Positions 22,202-34,499 of a DNA stretch of 64,000 nt are shown here, in pieces. Location of the stretch: contig JAGTXZ010000005.1 of NCBI GenBank assembly GCA_018398575.1, forward strand, positions 1,488,001 to 1,552,000, read 5' to 3'. How positions within the stretch are numbered: position 1 is the first letter of the stretch; every line of letters begins with the position of its first letter. The notes below the pieces were generated by a model. That model did not search any database and was not told the DNA's origin. It worked only from the letters and a program-made list of their open reading frames with translations. The position numbers were made by a program, and so were the translations under genes. Origin of the DNA: Ampelomyces quisqualis. Its lineage: Eukaryota > Ascomycota > Dothideomycetes > Pleosporales > Phaeosphaeriaceae.

Positions 22202-23481
22202 ATGTCGAGACCCAAGAGCATGCCAGACTTCTCCGCACTTCTGGACAGCTCAACGCCTCTATTCGAAGCCCGCACGCAGAACCGACGGCAAGACTCGCCA
22301 GTCCGGGGTCAGGGCAATCCCCGCAAGAAGGTCAGCATCTCGCTCGCTGCCGGCCTGATGATGAACTCGGACAATGCCAAGACCACGCCAGTGCTGGATA
22401 CGCCGCTGAAACAGAGCCTCGACGGGACGAAAGAAGAAGAGGAAAAGCAAGCGAGCGAGGATGCTTTGTTCTATGCATACGCGCTCAAGGTAAGCTGCTC
22501 GGAAAATGTGCGCGACCAGCATCGCGAGGCACGGGCAGAGAGCTGATGAGGCTCTAGAGCGACTTCACACATTCCCCTCCACACGTCCTCACGTTTGCCT
22601 CGGCTGCAATATGCGCGCAATGGTGGGCTCTTGTACAGCGCGAGTACCCCGCCGCCACCCGGCCAAGTCCCCAACTCTTCGTCCTGAAGAGTGATCATCT
22701 CGAACAAATCAGTGACAACTTGCGCTTCTACCCACTGAGGCATAGGTGGTTCTGCATGGGGCAAGACAACCTGTCCAACACTTTGCCCGTCATCCCGCTA
22801 CAAAGTGCACCAGTGCATAATCTGAGGAATGAGAGACCATCATTGTCTGCATCTGTTTCTGCGTCGTCGACTTCTGCAACGGAAAGTCTGGCAGGAAAGC
22901 TCGACAGAATTGCTGGTGTGGTGGAAAAGAATGTGCAGCAGATCAACGCACTTTCAGTCGCGCAATCTGCTGGCCTGCAGCGCATGCAAGAGATCAACGA
23001 GACGAACACTGCCCAAATTATGGCCCTGGCTGACTCGCAAGCCAAACTACAAGCTCTCATTGACCAGAATGCCTCGCATTACATCGCACTGTCTAATGCC
23101 TCGTTCCAATCACAAGAGCAAATCACGAGTGTGATGAAGATAACCGCCACCCAGATCCAGACCTTGTCCAAGGACCAGGCGCAGCTGGCCAACACATGTG
23201 ACGGCATGATGCGAAGTATAGACAACCTAGCTGCAACTATTACGCAGATGAACGTCAGCTCGAATATATCGGATACATCGAGCGCAATATCATCTCATGC
23301 GCATCTCGGAGGCATCATGGGCAACCGCATCAATCCACCGCCTAGGAAGCTAAACCGGAGGATCAAGGGTGTATGGTACGAATACGACATGTCATCAACA
23401 GCACCCACTACGTCACCTAGAAGGCAAGTCGGATTCACTGAAACGCCTACGAAAAGTCCTGCGACACCGAAAAAGACCTGA
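22202..23481 (+). CDS. Unknown conserved-looking coiled-coil protein, two exons, 403 residues
   Basis: Exons 22202-22489 and 22558-23481 join to 1212 nt, 403 codons plus TGA. The start is the ATG in AAACATGTCG. Residues 1-85 are polar and look disordered, with a Glu/Lys run near 76-84. Residues 90-165 form a compact block with Y-A-Y-A-L-K, A-I-C-A-Q-W-W, R-P-S-P-Q-L-F and H-R-W-F, which look like a folded domain. Residues 205-327 are Gln/Ala/Leu-rich with heptad-like spacing, a probable long coiled coil. Residues 350-403 are basic with Pro/Thr/Ser and a K-L-N-R-R-I-K-G-V-W-Y block. The layout resembles uncharacterised Dothideomycete proteins I have seen, but I cannot name a domain or function. 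It lies 503 bp downstream of the F-box-like gene on the same strand; no co-function is implied. Frame intact, no RIP. Confidence 0.75.
22490..22557 (+). other. Intron of the coiled-coil gene, 68 nt
   Basis: Starts GTAAGC, has a CTGAT-like branch site near 22543 and ends CTCTAG, phase 0. Without splicing the first exon would stop within 18 codons; with it, exon 2 is open for 308 codons. Confidence 0.8.
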
Positions 23482-23940
23482 ACTGATACCCAGGAGCATA
23501 CATCTCATGTTGAAAGCACGCGGGCGCCCACTTGAGAATTGCACCACCTGTAGCTCCGCCGAGCCCAAGACGATTCAACGAATAAGTGATGACGACAGCT
23601 GCACCAGACGCAGTAATGCGTAAATTACACCTCAAGACTTAAAGATATCGAGAAAGTATAGACTGAGGCGCAGGTGGCTCGCTCACTGCCTAGGTGGGCC
23701 CCAATGGAGAATTGGCACTCTGGAGCGTGTGTACAGTCCATGCAGACATGGTGCAAGACAAGTCTTTCGAGGTTGAATAAAGCAATGATTGGAAGCATGT
23801 CTATACAATTATTTTACAAAAATGTTCAGTGTTGGATGGGACGCAAAGGGAGCACGAGGAAAGTGTTTCACACGGTAAGACGAAAGAGGCAAATTGTAAC
23901 AACACAACTTTGTTTACTAAGACAACATTACTTGATCAGA
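23482..23940 (+). other. 3' region of the coiled-coil gene and island edge
   Basis: Non-coding by inspection. An AATAAA at 23776-23781 lies about 295 bp after the stop and could serve as the polyadenylation signal. Composition becomes A-rich from about 23880 and passes into RIPped DNA by about 23990. Confidence 0.5.
23776..23781 (+). terminator. Possible polyadenylation signal AATAAA
   Basis: Exact AATAAA in otherwise GC-normal DNA downstream of the coiled-coil gene. Fungal signals are loose, so this is only suggestive. Confidence 0.35.
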
Positions 23941-25547
23941 TAGTGCTTAACTTCTTTAAGACTTCTTAGCCAACTTAATAGCCTCCTTAGCATTGTTATT
24001 AAGCTCTAGCTTTAGCAGTTACAATCTCTCTTTCTAAACCCTCTTGTTAGATTTAAATAGGTTTACAAGATAGCATCTAAATAATATATAATAACTTGTG
24101 TCTTATTATTATTCTTTAGTCTATCTAAGAGGTTTATTCTGTGTTGCACTTATTACTTAGCGCAGCTAGTAGGTTTAAATTAGCCGCATGTAGTTTTAGG
24201 CTAAGTTTCTACTTAATTATACAGATCTAGCTTTAAGTACTTACTATGTATCTAATATACTTCTTTAGCTTAGATAAAGTATAAACTAGACTTCTATAAG
24301 TACTTATTATTTAAGTATAAAGTTTTAAAGCTACCTACCTTATATTGTATTACTTCTACTAGAATAATTTACTAGAGAAAGCTATTCTACTCTACTTGTT
24401 TTCTAGTAGAATTTTAGCAAAGCTATTAGTAATTATTATTGCTAATTAAATATACTCTATAGCTATTCTACTTTTAGAATTTTTTATCTAAGCTAGTAGT
24501 TATAGATATTAATATAGCAAGGCTTAGTTTAAAGTTTTAATACCTCTATAGTAACTAGTCTAATAATTTATATATAATTATATTAAATAGTAATAGTAGA
24601 CTATAGAAGTCTAACCTATAGTTTACGTAGTAATTATAAGTTAAAGATTACTTTTTTATTAACTTAAGATAAGAGTTAAAAGTTCTACCTTAGTTATAGA
24701 TATAGTTACTATATCTTATTTACTAGCTTATTATATAATTAAACTACTAAATAGTTAAATTATATACTCTTATAAGCTATTCTAGTTAATTATGTTATCT
24801 GTAAAAGATATATTATTAGCTACTTAAAGATTATCTTCTTCTCTTAGTTAGAGTACTCTTACTTTAGTGTTTACAAGATATAACAAGACTTAAGTAGTAG
24901 TAGCTTAGTGTTTAATACTTAGGTTAGATTAGAATTAGGTAAGTTGCAAGGTAGTAAAAGTAATATCTAGTTAGATAGTTACTACTATAAATAGTAATAA
25001 TCTAATTTTGCGCTAACATTTGTTAATTTTAGGTAGTATAGCTAGATTATTTCTTAACTTAAGCTTAACTACTGCTATTAGTGTATTATATTATCTGTTA
25101 TATTTATTAGCTAGTTAGTAGATTTTATTAATATATACTACTTAAGATAATTATATAAGGTATTAATCTAAGTTTCTAATAACCTCTACAGCTAGAAACT
25201 ATTAGAGATTATTTTCTCTATTAATAGTATACTTGCGTTATAGAAGCTTTATAACGCTATCTACTTTACTTAGCTTCTTTTTATTATATATAAGAATTAA
25301 ATTAGTAATCTAGAAAAAGATAATAATACTATTCTTAATTATATAGTATAGTTTATATAGTATAGTTATAAAACCTATTATATAGTAGTAAATAGAGATA
25401 AGTTAGGTAGAGTTAGAGTAGGTTTAGAATAGAAAAGTTACCTAAAGAAACAACTTTCAGAAGATAGGCCTAATAAGAATAAGACTACCTATTATAATTA
25501 TAATAAGTTTAGATATTACGCGTAGGACTATTACTCTAAGAAAAGAG
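23941..25547 (+). pseudogene. Gypsy C gag, RIP-degraded
   Basis: Ends in a CCHC zinc knuckle at 25490-25531 in which every Cys (TGT) and the His have become Tyr (TAT), a textbook RIP result: spacing Tyr-X2-Tyr-X4-Tyr-X4-Tyr is exact. Upstream is a Glu/Arg/Asn-rich gag-like frame with many TAG/TAA. The start cannot be fixed. Confidence 0.6.
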
Positions 25548-26326
25548 TGTTAAAAATAATAGGTAATAGTAGAAATAGTATAAATTTGTTATTTCTTTAG
25601 TGCTAACCAAACTTCTTAATATATACTCTAAGCATTAGATCTAGATTACTAATTTTAGACTTCTTCGCAATTCTAGTTACTTGTTATCTAGTTTCTGATT
25701 TCTAGAAACTAGCTATCTAATTTCTGGAAGCTAGTATTCTAGTTTTAGCTTTTAGCTATCGAGTTTAAGAGTCTAGCTTCTAGTTTTACTAGTAACTTAT
25801 AGGTAATATCTAGTTTTACTAGTTTTGTTAGGTAGTTACTAGGTTTTAGACCCTAGCGTTAAGTTTTAGCTAGTTTTAGATAGTTTTAGGTTAGTTTTGC
25901 CTGTACCGCCTAATTTAGAGCTATATGATTTTAGTCCTCTTATAAGTAATTTAGATCTTAGCCGTTACTAGGCCTATTTAGAATGTTAGGATTAGAATCA
26001 AGAGCCTTTACCATCTATTTCTAGAAATAACTAAGCAGGCTAGTCTAGCGCCTATATTAATTACGTAATCTTAAGAATAAGCTAATTTTTTATAAGCTTT
26101 TCTTAAAAATTGTATGTTTAGTTTATTTATAATTGCTACATTAGTGCTAGCGTATATATAGTTCTATTTCTAGACTAATATAAACTTTGTTTATAGATTT
26201 ATATTGTATTGTTATACTTTATTGTAACTAGTAAAGTTACTAGAAATAATTTCTTATATTGTTAAGTTTTAAATATAACGTTAACTTACTTATTCTATAA
26301 AAATATAAGATTACTTAATTTTGATA
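25548..26326 (-). repeat. Copia-1 LTR, 779 bp, inserted in Gypsy C gag
   Basis: Begins TGTTAAAAATAATAGG and ends in a decayed TAACA (TGATA). It has the same length as the inverted LTR at 28506-29284. Flanks are AAGAG and TAAAT, which do not match, so either one side was deleted or it is not a simple solo LTR. Confidence 0.75.
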
Positions 26327-28505
26327 TAAATTTATACGCTAGCTTAACGTGTTTACTAACACTTTAGAAGAAGACATTAAAGAATAGATTATAATTAATA
26401 ATTAAACTATTTTCTAAATAACTAATAGACTACTAATAGTTAGATAGATAGAAGACACCTCTACTATATTGTTTAACAACTAGGTCTTAACTAATACTGT
26501 GTTATCTAATAACTAAGAATAAAACTAGAATATTAAACAATTCTATATAACATAACATTTACAACTAGTATAACTAAACTAATAAAATTAACTAAGAATA
26601 TATAGAACAATATTACTAATTCCTATAGGTATATTATATACTTTAGATAAATAAGTACTTTCTAAATATAGATAGAGTTATAAAGAAGAGATAATTACTA
26701 TACTTAGAAAATAGAGTCTATAAGATATAGAATTAATAATAGACTACAAGAGTCTATAATACCTAGAAAGACTAAGAACTTCTAGTAGATAAGCTAGATA
26801 TATACTTACTACTAGCTAGCTCTAAACTAGTACACTAGATTGTAATAGTTAGAGAACTATATTTAGAAATAGATATAGCTAGACTATATAAAACGTGCTA
26901 TAACTTATATATAAAGTAAATATACTATACTAATAATAGGTAAGTATTAGTACTAAACTCTATACCTATAGAGTACTATAATAAGAAGGTAAATAAATTA
27001 CATTAAATTCTACTTATAGATAGATACCTATAGGATTCTTATAATCTAAAATATAGACTTCTATTATAGATAGCATAGAATAGTAACTACTACCTAACGC
27101 ACTATAGTAGTAAAGTTAACTAATACTTTTCTTAGTAGAAGAAATCTTATAAGTACTAATAGTTTAATTACTCTAAGGTTACCTATTTAAATTACCTATA
27201 TAATAAACAAATTATAAGAAGTTTTCTTAACGTATTAGAAGAACAAAGTATATCTAATAGAATACTTATAAATAGTAACTGTATAAACTATATAAGGCAG
27301 TTCTACCTTTAACTAGAGTATAAGAAGTATTATAATAATAAAGAAGCTAATAGATATAGAAAGAATAAGTCTTTTTTAGAGTTAACCCTAGACTCTAGAA
27401 AGAGACTAGTAACTATAACGCAATTAACTTAGCTAGGCTTATTAAACTTATAGTAAAAGTTAATAGAAAAAGAATAAAAGCGCTTCTAAATTTAGAATTA
27501 TAAGTAAGTTATATTTTAGGTAACGCCTTAATAGGAGCCAGGCTCTAACTTTACTAAAAGTAATAATTATGTAAACTTTATATCGCAAATAGAAAATGGA
27601 TACCTAATAAGTTACTTATTAGATATAAAACTGCTATAGAACTTAACATTAAAGGAACGAAATAGGAAATATACCTAGACGTCTTTAGATTAGCTACCTA
27701 CAACATTATATTAGGACTTCTATAGCTTAGAGAGATTAGCCTACAAATAGACTAGAAGAAAAGATCTATCTCTCTAGAGAATTATAATAACAGAATAGAT
27801 TCTAACCCTATATATAAGAAGTATTTAGTAGTATATTAGAAGATAATTAATAATATTACTTTAACTAAGACGTAGTTAAGAACATAACTAGTTAACTTAG
27901 ATATTTAAGAAAGAAATACTAGTATATTATAAGTTTTAGAGAAATATAATTTCTTCTATACTTTAGGAATATAGAAAGTTTAAGAAACTATTTTGAGAAG
28001 AAACAGGTCTAGAAGCACTACCTAAGTATTAAGAGTAAGACTATAAGATTATTCTAGAAAAAGAGAAAAGGCTAACGTTTAGACTAATCTATAGATTATT
28101 AGAAAGAGAACTAAAAGCACTCTAAGAATATATCTAAGTAAACCTAAAAAAAGGTTTTATTTAAGTATTAGAAATGCTAGCCAAATACTTGATTATTTTT
28201 ATACTAAAGAAGAATAGTAAACTATAACTATATATTAACTTTTAGAAATTTAATAATATTATAGTTAAGAATTAATACTTATTACCTAATATTTTAGAAA
28301 TAAGCAAAGAATAAAAGATAGCGGTTAGAAAACGCTACAGCTACTATAAGTATCTAGTAAGACTATTAAGTCTTACTAACGCTCTAGTAATATATAAAGT
28401 ACTTATTAATAATATACTTTAAAAATACCTTAATATATTTGTTATAGTATACTTTAATAATATTTTTATTTATTTAGAAAATAAGAAGAAACATACAGAA
28501 TATAC
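26327..28505 (+). pseudogene. Gypsy C pol, part 1 (protease to RT)
   Basis: Continues after the inserted LTR. The RT catalytic box at 28450-28461 reads Y-F-N-N within V-Y-F-N-N-I-F-I-Y, from Y-L/F-D-D by TpG to TpA. The frame runs directly into the LTR at 28506 and resumes at 29285. Confidence 0.7.
28501..28505. repeat. Target-site duplication TATAC, left side of solo LTR
   Basis: TATAC here and at 29285-29289 flank the LTR exactly. Removing the LTR and one copy joins the pol frame between H-T-E-Y and the following helix. Confidence 0.8.
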
Positions 28506-29284
28506 TTTTGAAATTAAGTAATCTTACAATTTTACAGAATAAGTAAGTTAATATTATGTTTAAAACTTAACAAAATAAGAAATTATTTCTAGTAACTTTA
28601 CTAGTTACAATAAAGCATAACAATATAATATAAAACTATAAATAAACTTTATATAAGTCTATAAATAGAACTACATATACGCTAGCACTAATCTAGCAAT
28701 TATAAATAAACTAAACATACAACTTTTAAGAAAAGCTTACAAAATATTAGCTTATTCTTAAGATTACAAAGTTAATTTAGGCGCTAGACTAGCCTGCTTA
28801 GTTATTTCTAAAAAAAAGATATTAAAGGCTCTTGATTCTAATCCTAACATCCTAAAAAAGCCTAGTAACGGCTGAGATCTAAATTACTTATAAGAGAACT
28901 AAAATTATGTAGCTCTCAATTGAGCAGTAAAGGCAAAACCAACCTAAAACTATCTAAACCTCGCTGTAACTTAACGCTAGAGTTTAAAAACTAGTAACTA
29001 TCTAATAAAACTAGTGAAACTAGATATTAGTTACAAGTTACTAGTAAAACCAGAAGCTAGACTCTTAAACCGGATAGCTAGAAGCTGAAACTAGAATACT
29101 AGTTTCCGGAAACCAGATAGCTAGTTTCCAGAAATCAGAAACTAGATAACAAGTAACTGGAATTGCGAAGAAGTCTAGAATTAGTAATCTAGATCTAATG
29201 CTTAGAGTATATATTAAGGGGTTTTGTTAGCACTAAAGAAATAATCATTTACACTATTTCTACTATTACCTATTATTTTTAACA
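28506..29284 (+). repeat. Copia-1 solo LTR, 779 bp, inside Gypsy C pol
   Basis: Reverse orientation relative to 25548-26326. Starts TTTTGAAATT (decayed TGTTAAAATT) and ends TTTTAACA. It has a perfect 5-bp target duplication and no internal region, so it is a true solo LTR formed by recombination. Confidence 0.85.
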
Positions 29285-31530
29285 TATACTTATACAATTC
29301 TAATACTTCTAGAAAAGTTCTTCTTTATAGTAGACTCTAACAAATATAAATAGTACTAGAAAGAAGTAGAATTTCTAAGATGTATAGTTAAAAAGAACAG
29401 AGTATAGATAAGTAAGAATAAGATTAAAGTTATTAGAGATTAGCTTACGCTTACTATAGTAAAGGATATCTAATTCTTCTTAGGCTTTGTAAACTTTAAT
29501 TAATAGTTTTTTTAGAACTTCTTACTAATTACTATACTACGTACTAAACTTAAATAAAAAGATATACCTTAGAAATAGATAGAAGAATAAAGCTAGGCAT
29601 TTAAGACGCTTAAAGACGCTTATATAGCACTACCTATTCCTATAGTAATTAGACGTAGAAAACTATATAGATTTAGAACTAACGTATTAGATTTAGGAAT
29701 TAGAATATATATAAAACAAAACCAAAATAAAAAATAGTGCCTAATAGCCTACTACTTATAACAGTTTATACTACTAGAATAAAATTACAATATATATAAT
29801 AAAGAACTACTTGCAATTAAAGTAGTACTTAAATGTTAAAAAATCTATATAGAAAGTTATTTAGATCTTATAATATACTTAGTCTATAAGAACCTAACAA
29901 CCTTTACTACTACTAAAGTACTTAACTAAAAACAAGTATAATAGTTAGAAATATTAGGATAATATAAGTTTAAAATTGTCTATATACCTAGAAAAGATAA
30001 TAGTAGAGTAGACACTCTTAGCCAAAAATTAAACATTACTAGAACTAAAACTATTAACAGCTTAAGTATTCTTAAAAAGCAAGATAATAGATTTCTTAGC
30101 CTAGCAAAATATATTAACAATCTAACAATAAAGATAAGAATTTTTATCCTAGAAGAACTATCGAAATAAATTATATAATAACACTATAATAGCACAGTAT
30201 ATAACTATTCTAGAGTAAGCTAAACTATAGAACTAATTTAATAAAATTACTAGTTTAAGAACATAAAGGATAAATATACACATACCTTATAGGCAGATAT
30301 AGCTAATAGAGCTCTTAACTAGGCCTTAGAGGCAAAGGGTAGAGTATAGACAACTTCTTTAATTAACGACTAGGTGTTCTATTATAAAGCTTTACCTGTC
30401 TAAAAGTACTATTCAGGAGGTTAAAAAACAGACGTGAAATAAAATTAATTAATTAATTAATTAAACTAGGCCTTAGACTAACATAATAATAGATTTTGTA
30501 ACAGAACTACTACTATTAAAAGACTCTGCTATAGAATTAGCCTATAATACTTTTATAGTTATAGTAGATTGCTTTACTAAATACGCTTTAATACTACTCT
30601 TTTAATAAGACTATATAGTAGTTTAGCTAGTATACGTACTTTAAGATAAACTTTTTAGATACTATAATATACTAAAGTTAATTATTAGTAATTAAGACAA
30701 AATCTTTACGTTAAATTATTAGACTACTCTAATAGCAGAAATTAGAACGTAATAGAAGCTATTAATAGGTTAGTCTCTTAAACAGATAGCTAAACAGAAA
30801 GAATAAATAAAACTATAGAGACGTATCTTTAAATTTATAGTAACCTATAATAGATAGATTAATTCTTGCTATTACTAATAGTATAGTTAGTCTATAATAA
30901 CAAATTGTCTAAAGCTATAGGTAAGACACTATACTTCGTAAACTATAGATAATATCTAAATCTCTTTATAAGAACACTACTTAGCCTAAAGGCTAAAGCT
31001 ACTATATAAACAGTAGAAGAAATAAAAAAAGCTTATACTAAGATAGAAGAACAAATATAATACGCTTAGACATAGAGTATCTTATATGTTAACAGAAAAC
31101 AAAAAATAGTGCCTTAGCTTAAAGAAAGAAATAGTATAGCTCTGCACTAAAAATCTATATAAAAAACAACTAAGTAGAAGACACAACTACGTTAAAGTTA
31201 GACTATTATTAATTATAAAAAGAAACAGACTAGTTATATATACACTAAAGCTTCTACTAGATATAAAGATCTACTCTAGATTTTTCGTAAGCCTACTAGA
31301 ACTAGCTAACCTAGAAAATACTATTACAGTAAATATTCTACTATAAAACTAAAGAAGAAAATAAGTTTAAAGTTAAAAGGATTATTGCGCACTAAGGTAA
31401 CAATTGTAATAAAGAATTCTTAGTTAAATAGTTAGAATATAATAACTTAAACAATATATAGGAACTAGAAACAAACCTTATAAACTACTACTAACTGTTA
31501 GCCTAGTATTAAAAGAAGTCTTCTAAGTAA
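29285..31530 (+). pseudogene. Gypsy C pol, part 2 (RNase H, integrase, chromodomain)
   Basis: RNase H is marked near 29670 by T-N-V-L-D-L-G-I, a decayed T-D-A-S-D-F-G-I. Integrase is marked at about 30495 by D-F-V-T-E-L and near 30670-30800 by the I-S-D-R-D region and a K-Q-I-A-K-Q-K-E block. The C-terminal chromodomain (31320-31510) is clear: K-E-F-L-V-K-W-L-E-Y with the last Trp decayed. Such chromodomains steer chromovirus insertion to heterochromatin, which fits this repeat-dense setting. Confidence 0.75.
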
Positions 31531-31555
31531 CTAAGAAGAACCTCTTAAAAGCTCC

Positions 31556-31900
31556 TTAAGTACTAGGTAATAAGTAAAGGTTAAACTTATTCTTAGGCAC
31601 CTTATTAAATAATATTACTTTAGATAACTTGCTCTACTCTAACTTCTTAATTTTTTAACTCTCTACTACTATAATATTATCTGCGCAATAATTAATTAAA
31701 TCTATTTACTAATATAACTACTTCTTACGCACGTATACTACTTAGAGATCTTCTAACGCCTTCTTAGACGCCTTAAATACAGATTCTTATATATTACCTA
31801 ATTCTTAGATTTACTTTTATAACCTTTTCTTTTTAACTATAAATTATGTAAACTCTAACCAGGTTATACAAACGTTATAATACTAACTATAATTAATATA
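31556..31900 (-). pseudogene. Antisense accessory ORF of Gypsy C (coiled coil)
   Basis: Minus-strand frame of at least 115 codons ending at TAA 31556-31558, converging on the pol 3' end about 30 bp away. Stops inside are only TAA/TAG. The readable part is Lys/Glu/Leu-rich (for example S-V-F-K-A-S-K-K-A-L-E-D-L), typical of a coiled coil. The frame probably continues rightwards towards 32200 but I could not trace its start. Function unknown. Confidence 0.45.
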
Positions 31901-32133
31901 TTTACTATGCTTTCTAGAATAAACATAAACTTTATAAACGCGCTTATTTCTTATATACGTTGCGTATTTTTAGACTATAACTTTGCTAAAGGACTTAATA
32001 AATTTAGATAAGTAATAATAACGTAAAGTGCTAGATTAAATAGACTATCTAGGTATAGTAAGAGAAGAAAAATAGTAGCTAGCTCTACTTATAACATAAG
32101 GCCTGCCTTAACTATAAGCTAACTAGCTATTTA

Positions 32134-32549
32134 TATAACTAGAACCTAAAACTAAACCTCTAATTATTATTAGCCGTAAAGTTTAAGGATAAACTAAGAA
32201 AGAAACAATATAGTGTTATAATCTGTCTTAGAATACTTTACAACTTAGCACTATAGTAGTTCTAAAACAGGCCTTTAGAAGAAAGTATAGACTAAGAGTA
32301 TTATTCTTTAAATTAACTACTCTTAGTTATATCTTCTTAAAATTCTATGTCTTAGAACACTAGCAGACTTAGAATACTACGTGCTCTAGGTTACTATATA
32401 GAGTAATTAGTAGTCTTAGCGCTACTAAGTAAACTAATTAGTAATTAGTAATTAGTTATAATTAGTACTACTAAGTACTTTGCAAAAAGCCTAAGTATAT
32501 AAGAACTATAATAAACTTTTATAGAATATTATATTTAACTTATGTTATA
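32134..32549 (+). repeat. Probable 3' LTR of Gypsy C
   Basis: Region after the antisense ORF with a TATATAAG box near 32495 and an end reading TGTTATA (decayed TGTTACA). The start is uncertain: TATAACT near 32134 or TGTTATA at 32214. No 5' partner exists in the window to prove it. Confidence 0.35.
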
Positions 32550-32972
32550 GAAGCTTAAGTTAGTAACTAGCTATCTAACTATTGCTACTCTTTTTAGAAA
32601 GCCCTAGCCTTTACTATCTTAGTAACAATACTTTCTATATCTAAAGTAACTCTGCATCTATCTACAAAAACTAACCTTAGCTATACCTCTAGTCTATACT
32701 AGGAATTGTATTATTTACTACTAGACTAATAATCTTAATATACCTAATCTTATTACGCTAAAGTAGGTAAGAATAGAAATTAAGGTTAATTAAAAGTAGA
32801 TTATAGTTAGTGTATAACGTAATAGAGGTACTTCTAAAAAAAATTAGAGCGTTTATTTAACTTATTAGAGATTATTAACACAGTTTTATATAGGCTAAAC
32901 CTACTTTAACTTCTATCTAGAGTCTATATAACTCTACCTCTACTTCTACCTTCTACTAGTATAAAATAAAAG
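32550..32972. other. Unclassified RIP-affected DNA
   Basis: 423 bp without frames. The last 60 bp hold CTACCTCTACTTCTACC-like runs that resemble short AGGTAGAAG/GGTTAG-rich stretches near 18060, 60120 and 63050. Confidence 0.4.
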
Positions 32973-33618
32973 AGTATCTAGTTTCTAATTTCTAGAACTT
33001 CGCTATTTAGTTTCTAGAAACTAGTATTCTACTTTTGGCTTCTAGCTATCTAGTTTAAGAGTCTATTTTTTGGTTTTACTAGTAACTTGTAACTAATATC
33101 TAGTTTTACTAGTTTTATTAGATAGTTACTAGGTTTTAGACCCTAGCGTTAAGCATCAGCTGGTTTAAGATAGTTTTAGGTTGGTTTTGCCTGTACCGCC
33201 CAATTGAGAGCTTCGTGATTTTTAGTCCTCTTATAAGTAATCTAGATCTTAGCTGTTACTAGGCCTATTTAGGATGTTAGGATCAGAATCAAGAGCCTTT
33301 AACATTTATTTTTTAGAAATAACTAAGCAGGCTAGTCTAGCGCCTATATTAATTACCTAATTACAAGAATAAGCTAATTTTTTGTAAGCTTTTCTTTAAA
33401 ATTGTATGTTTAGTTTATTTATAATTGCTAGATTAGTACTAGCGTATATAAAACTCTATTTCTAGACTAATATAAACTTTGTTTATAGTTTTATATTATA
33501 TTCTTATTCTTTGTTGTAACTAGTAAGGTTACTAGAAATAATTTCTTATTTTGTTAAGTTTTAAACATAACGTTAACTTACTTATTCTGTAAAAATATAA
33601 GATTACTTAATCTTAACA
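32973..33618 (-). repeat. Copia-1 3' LTR, truncated
   Basis: Matches 25548-26326 but lacks its first 130 or so bases; ends TCTTAACA. The internal 3' end of Copia-1 follows immediately on the minus strand. Confidence 0.8.
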
Positions 33619-33894
33619 TACTTCCTTAAGCTTATATTTTTATAAGAGGTATTTAAGTTATTTTAAGGTTATTAAATATTGTACTAAAGCTAGAGTTATT
33701 AAGAGCTTTAGTAAGGATATTAGCTAATTACTCTTTAGTAGGAATATAGCTTAGATCTATTTTTCCTTCTAATAATTTTTCTCTAAGAAAATAATATTAT
33801 ATATCTATATGTTGTGTTTTTGCGTAGTGCTCTAGATTTTTTGCTAACGCTATAGCTAGTTAGCTATTGCTAAATAGATAGAATTTTTTTATTT

Positions 33895-33899
33895 TCTTC
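33895..33899. repeat. Target-site duplication TCTTC of Gypsy A, left
   Basis: Identical to 40923-40927. The two flank the 282-bp LTR pair exactly. Confidence 0.85.
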
Positions 33900-34181
33900 T
33901 ATAAGGATACTATAGCATAGAGCTATTAGTCGCGCAGTAATGCGCCTGCGCTACTATAACGCTACCTTAGCTATTACACGCGTAGAACGCGTATAGCTGC
34001 TCTAGCGTCTTAACAGCGTTACGCTAGCGCAGACCTAGTGCATTCTAGTTATAAAAATACGCGTTTAGTTATAGCTACAAAAGAGCAGTTCTACACTAAA
34101 GCTATAGAATAGAAATTAACTTACTTCTATTTACACTACTATTGTTATCTTGTAACTTTACTACTATACAAACCTTTTACA
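33900..34181 (+). repeat. 5' LTR of Gypsy A, right copy
   Basis: 282 bp, direct repeat of 40641-40922 and inverted match to 1498-1779. Ends TATAA...TTACA. Differences between the two are mostly C/T and G/A, as RIP predicts. Confidence 0.9.
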
Positions 34182-34499
34182 GTTTTAATTCCTTTACTTT
34201 GCAAAAGGATAGCAGCCTAGTTACCTAATAACAATAGATTAGAATCTATCTCTAAGCCTACTAGCTAATCTACTAAAGGAAACTACCCCTAATAAGAAAA
34301 TAATAAGTAGTCTAGGTAAACGCTTAGCGCAGCTAAAGCGCTAGTGCTAAGAACTTAAGAAGTAAGCTAAGATCTAGAATCTAGAGAAAGAAGTACGCTA
34401 ATAGAAGTAACTACTAGTAGGTAAATAGCCTTTTCTAACTCCTAAACAGCTCTTAGGCGCTTCTAATAAATTAGAACTAATACTTCTAGATAGACGTAA

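Larger units (their letters stand above)
23941..32549 (+). mobile_element. Ty3/Gypsy retrotransposon family C, RIPped, carrying two Copia LTRs
   Basis: Plus-strand order: gag with zinc knuckle (25490-25531), RT box (28450-28461), RNase H near 29670, integrase near 30480-31000, chromodomain 31320-31510, antisense ORF near 31556-31900, and a probable 3' LTR ending near 32549. Copia LTRs sit at 25548-26326 and 28506-29284. No 5' LTR is recognisable at the island side, so the left end is truncated or lies hidden near 23940. Plus-strand CA is kept much better than TG, so RIP acted mainly on one strand. Confidence 0.75.

Noticed and set aside
23674..23943. Open frame of 89 codons after the second gene
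   Set aside because: It contains the likely polyadenylation signal and its ATG-poor, low-content sequence fits a 3' untranslated region.
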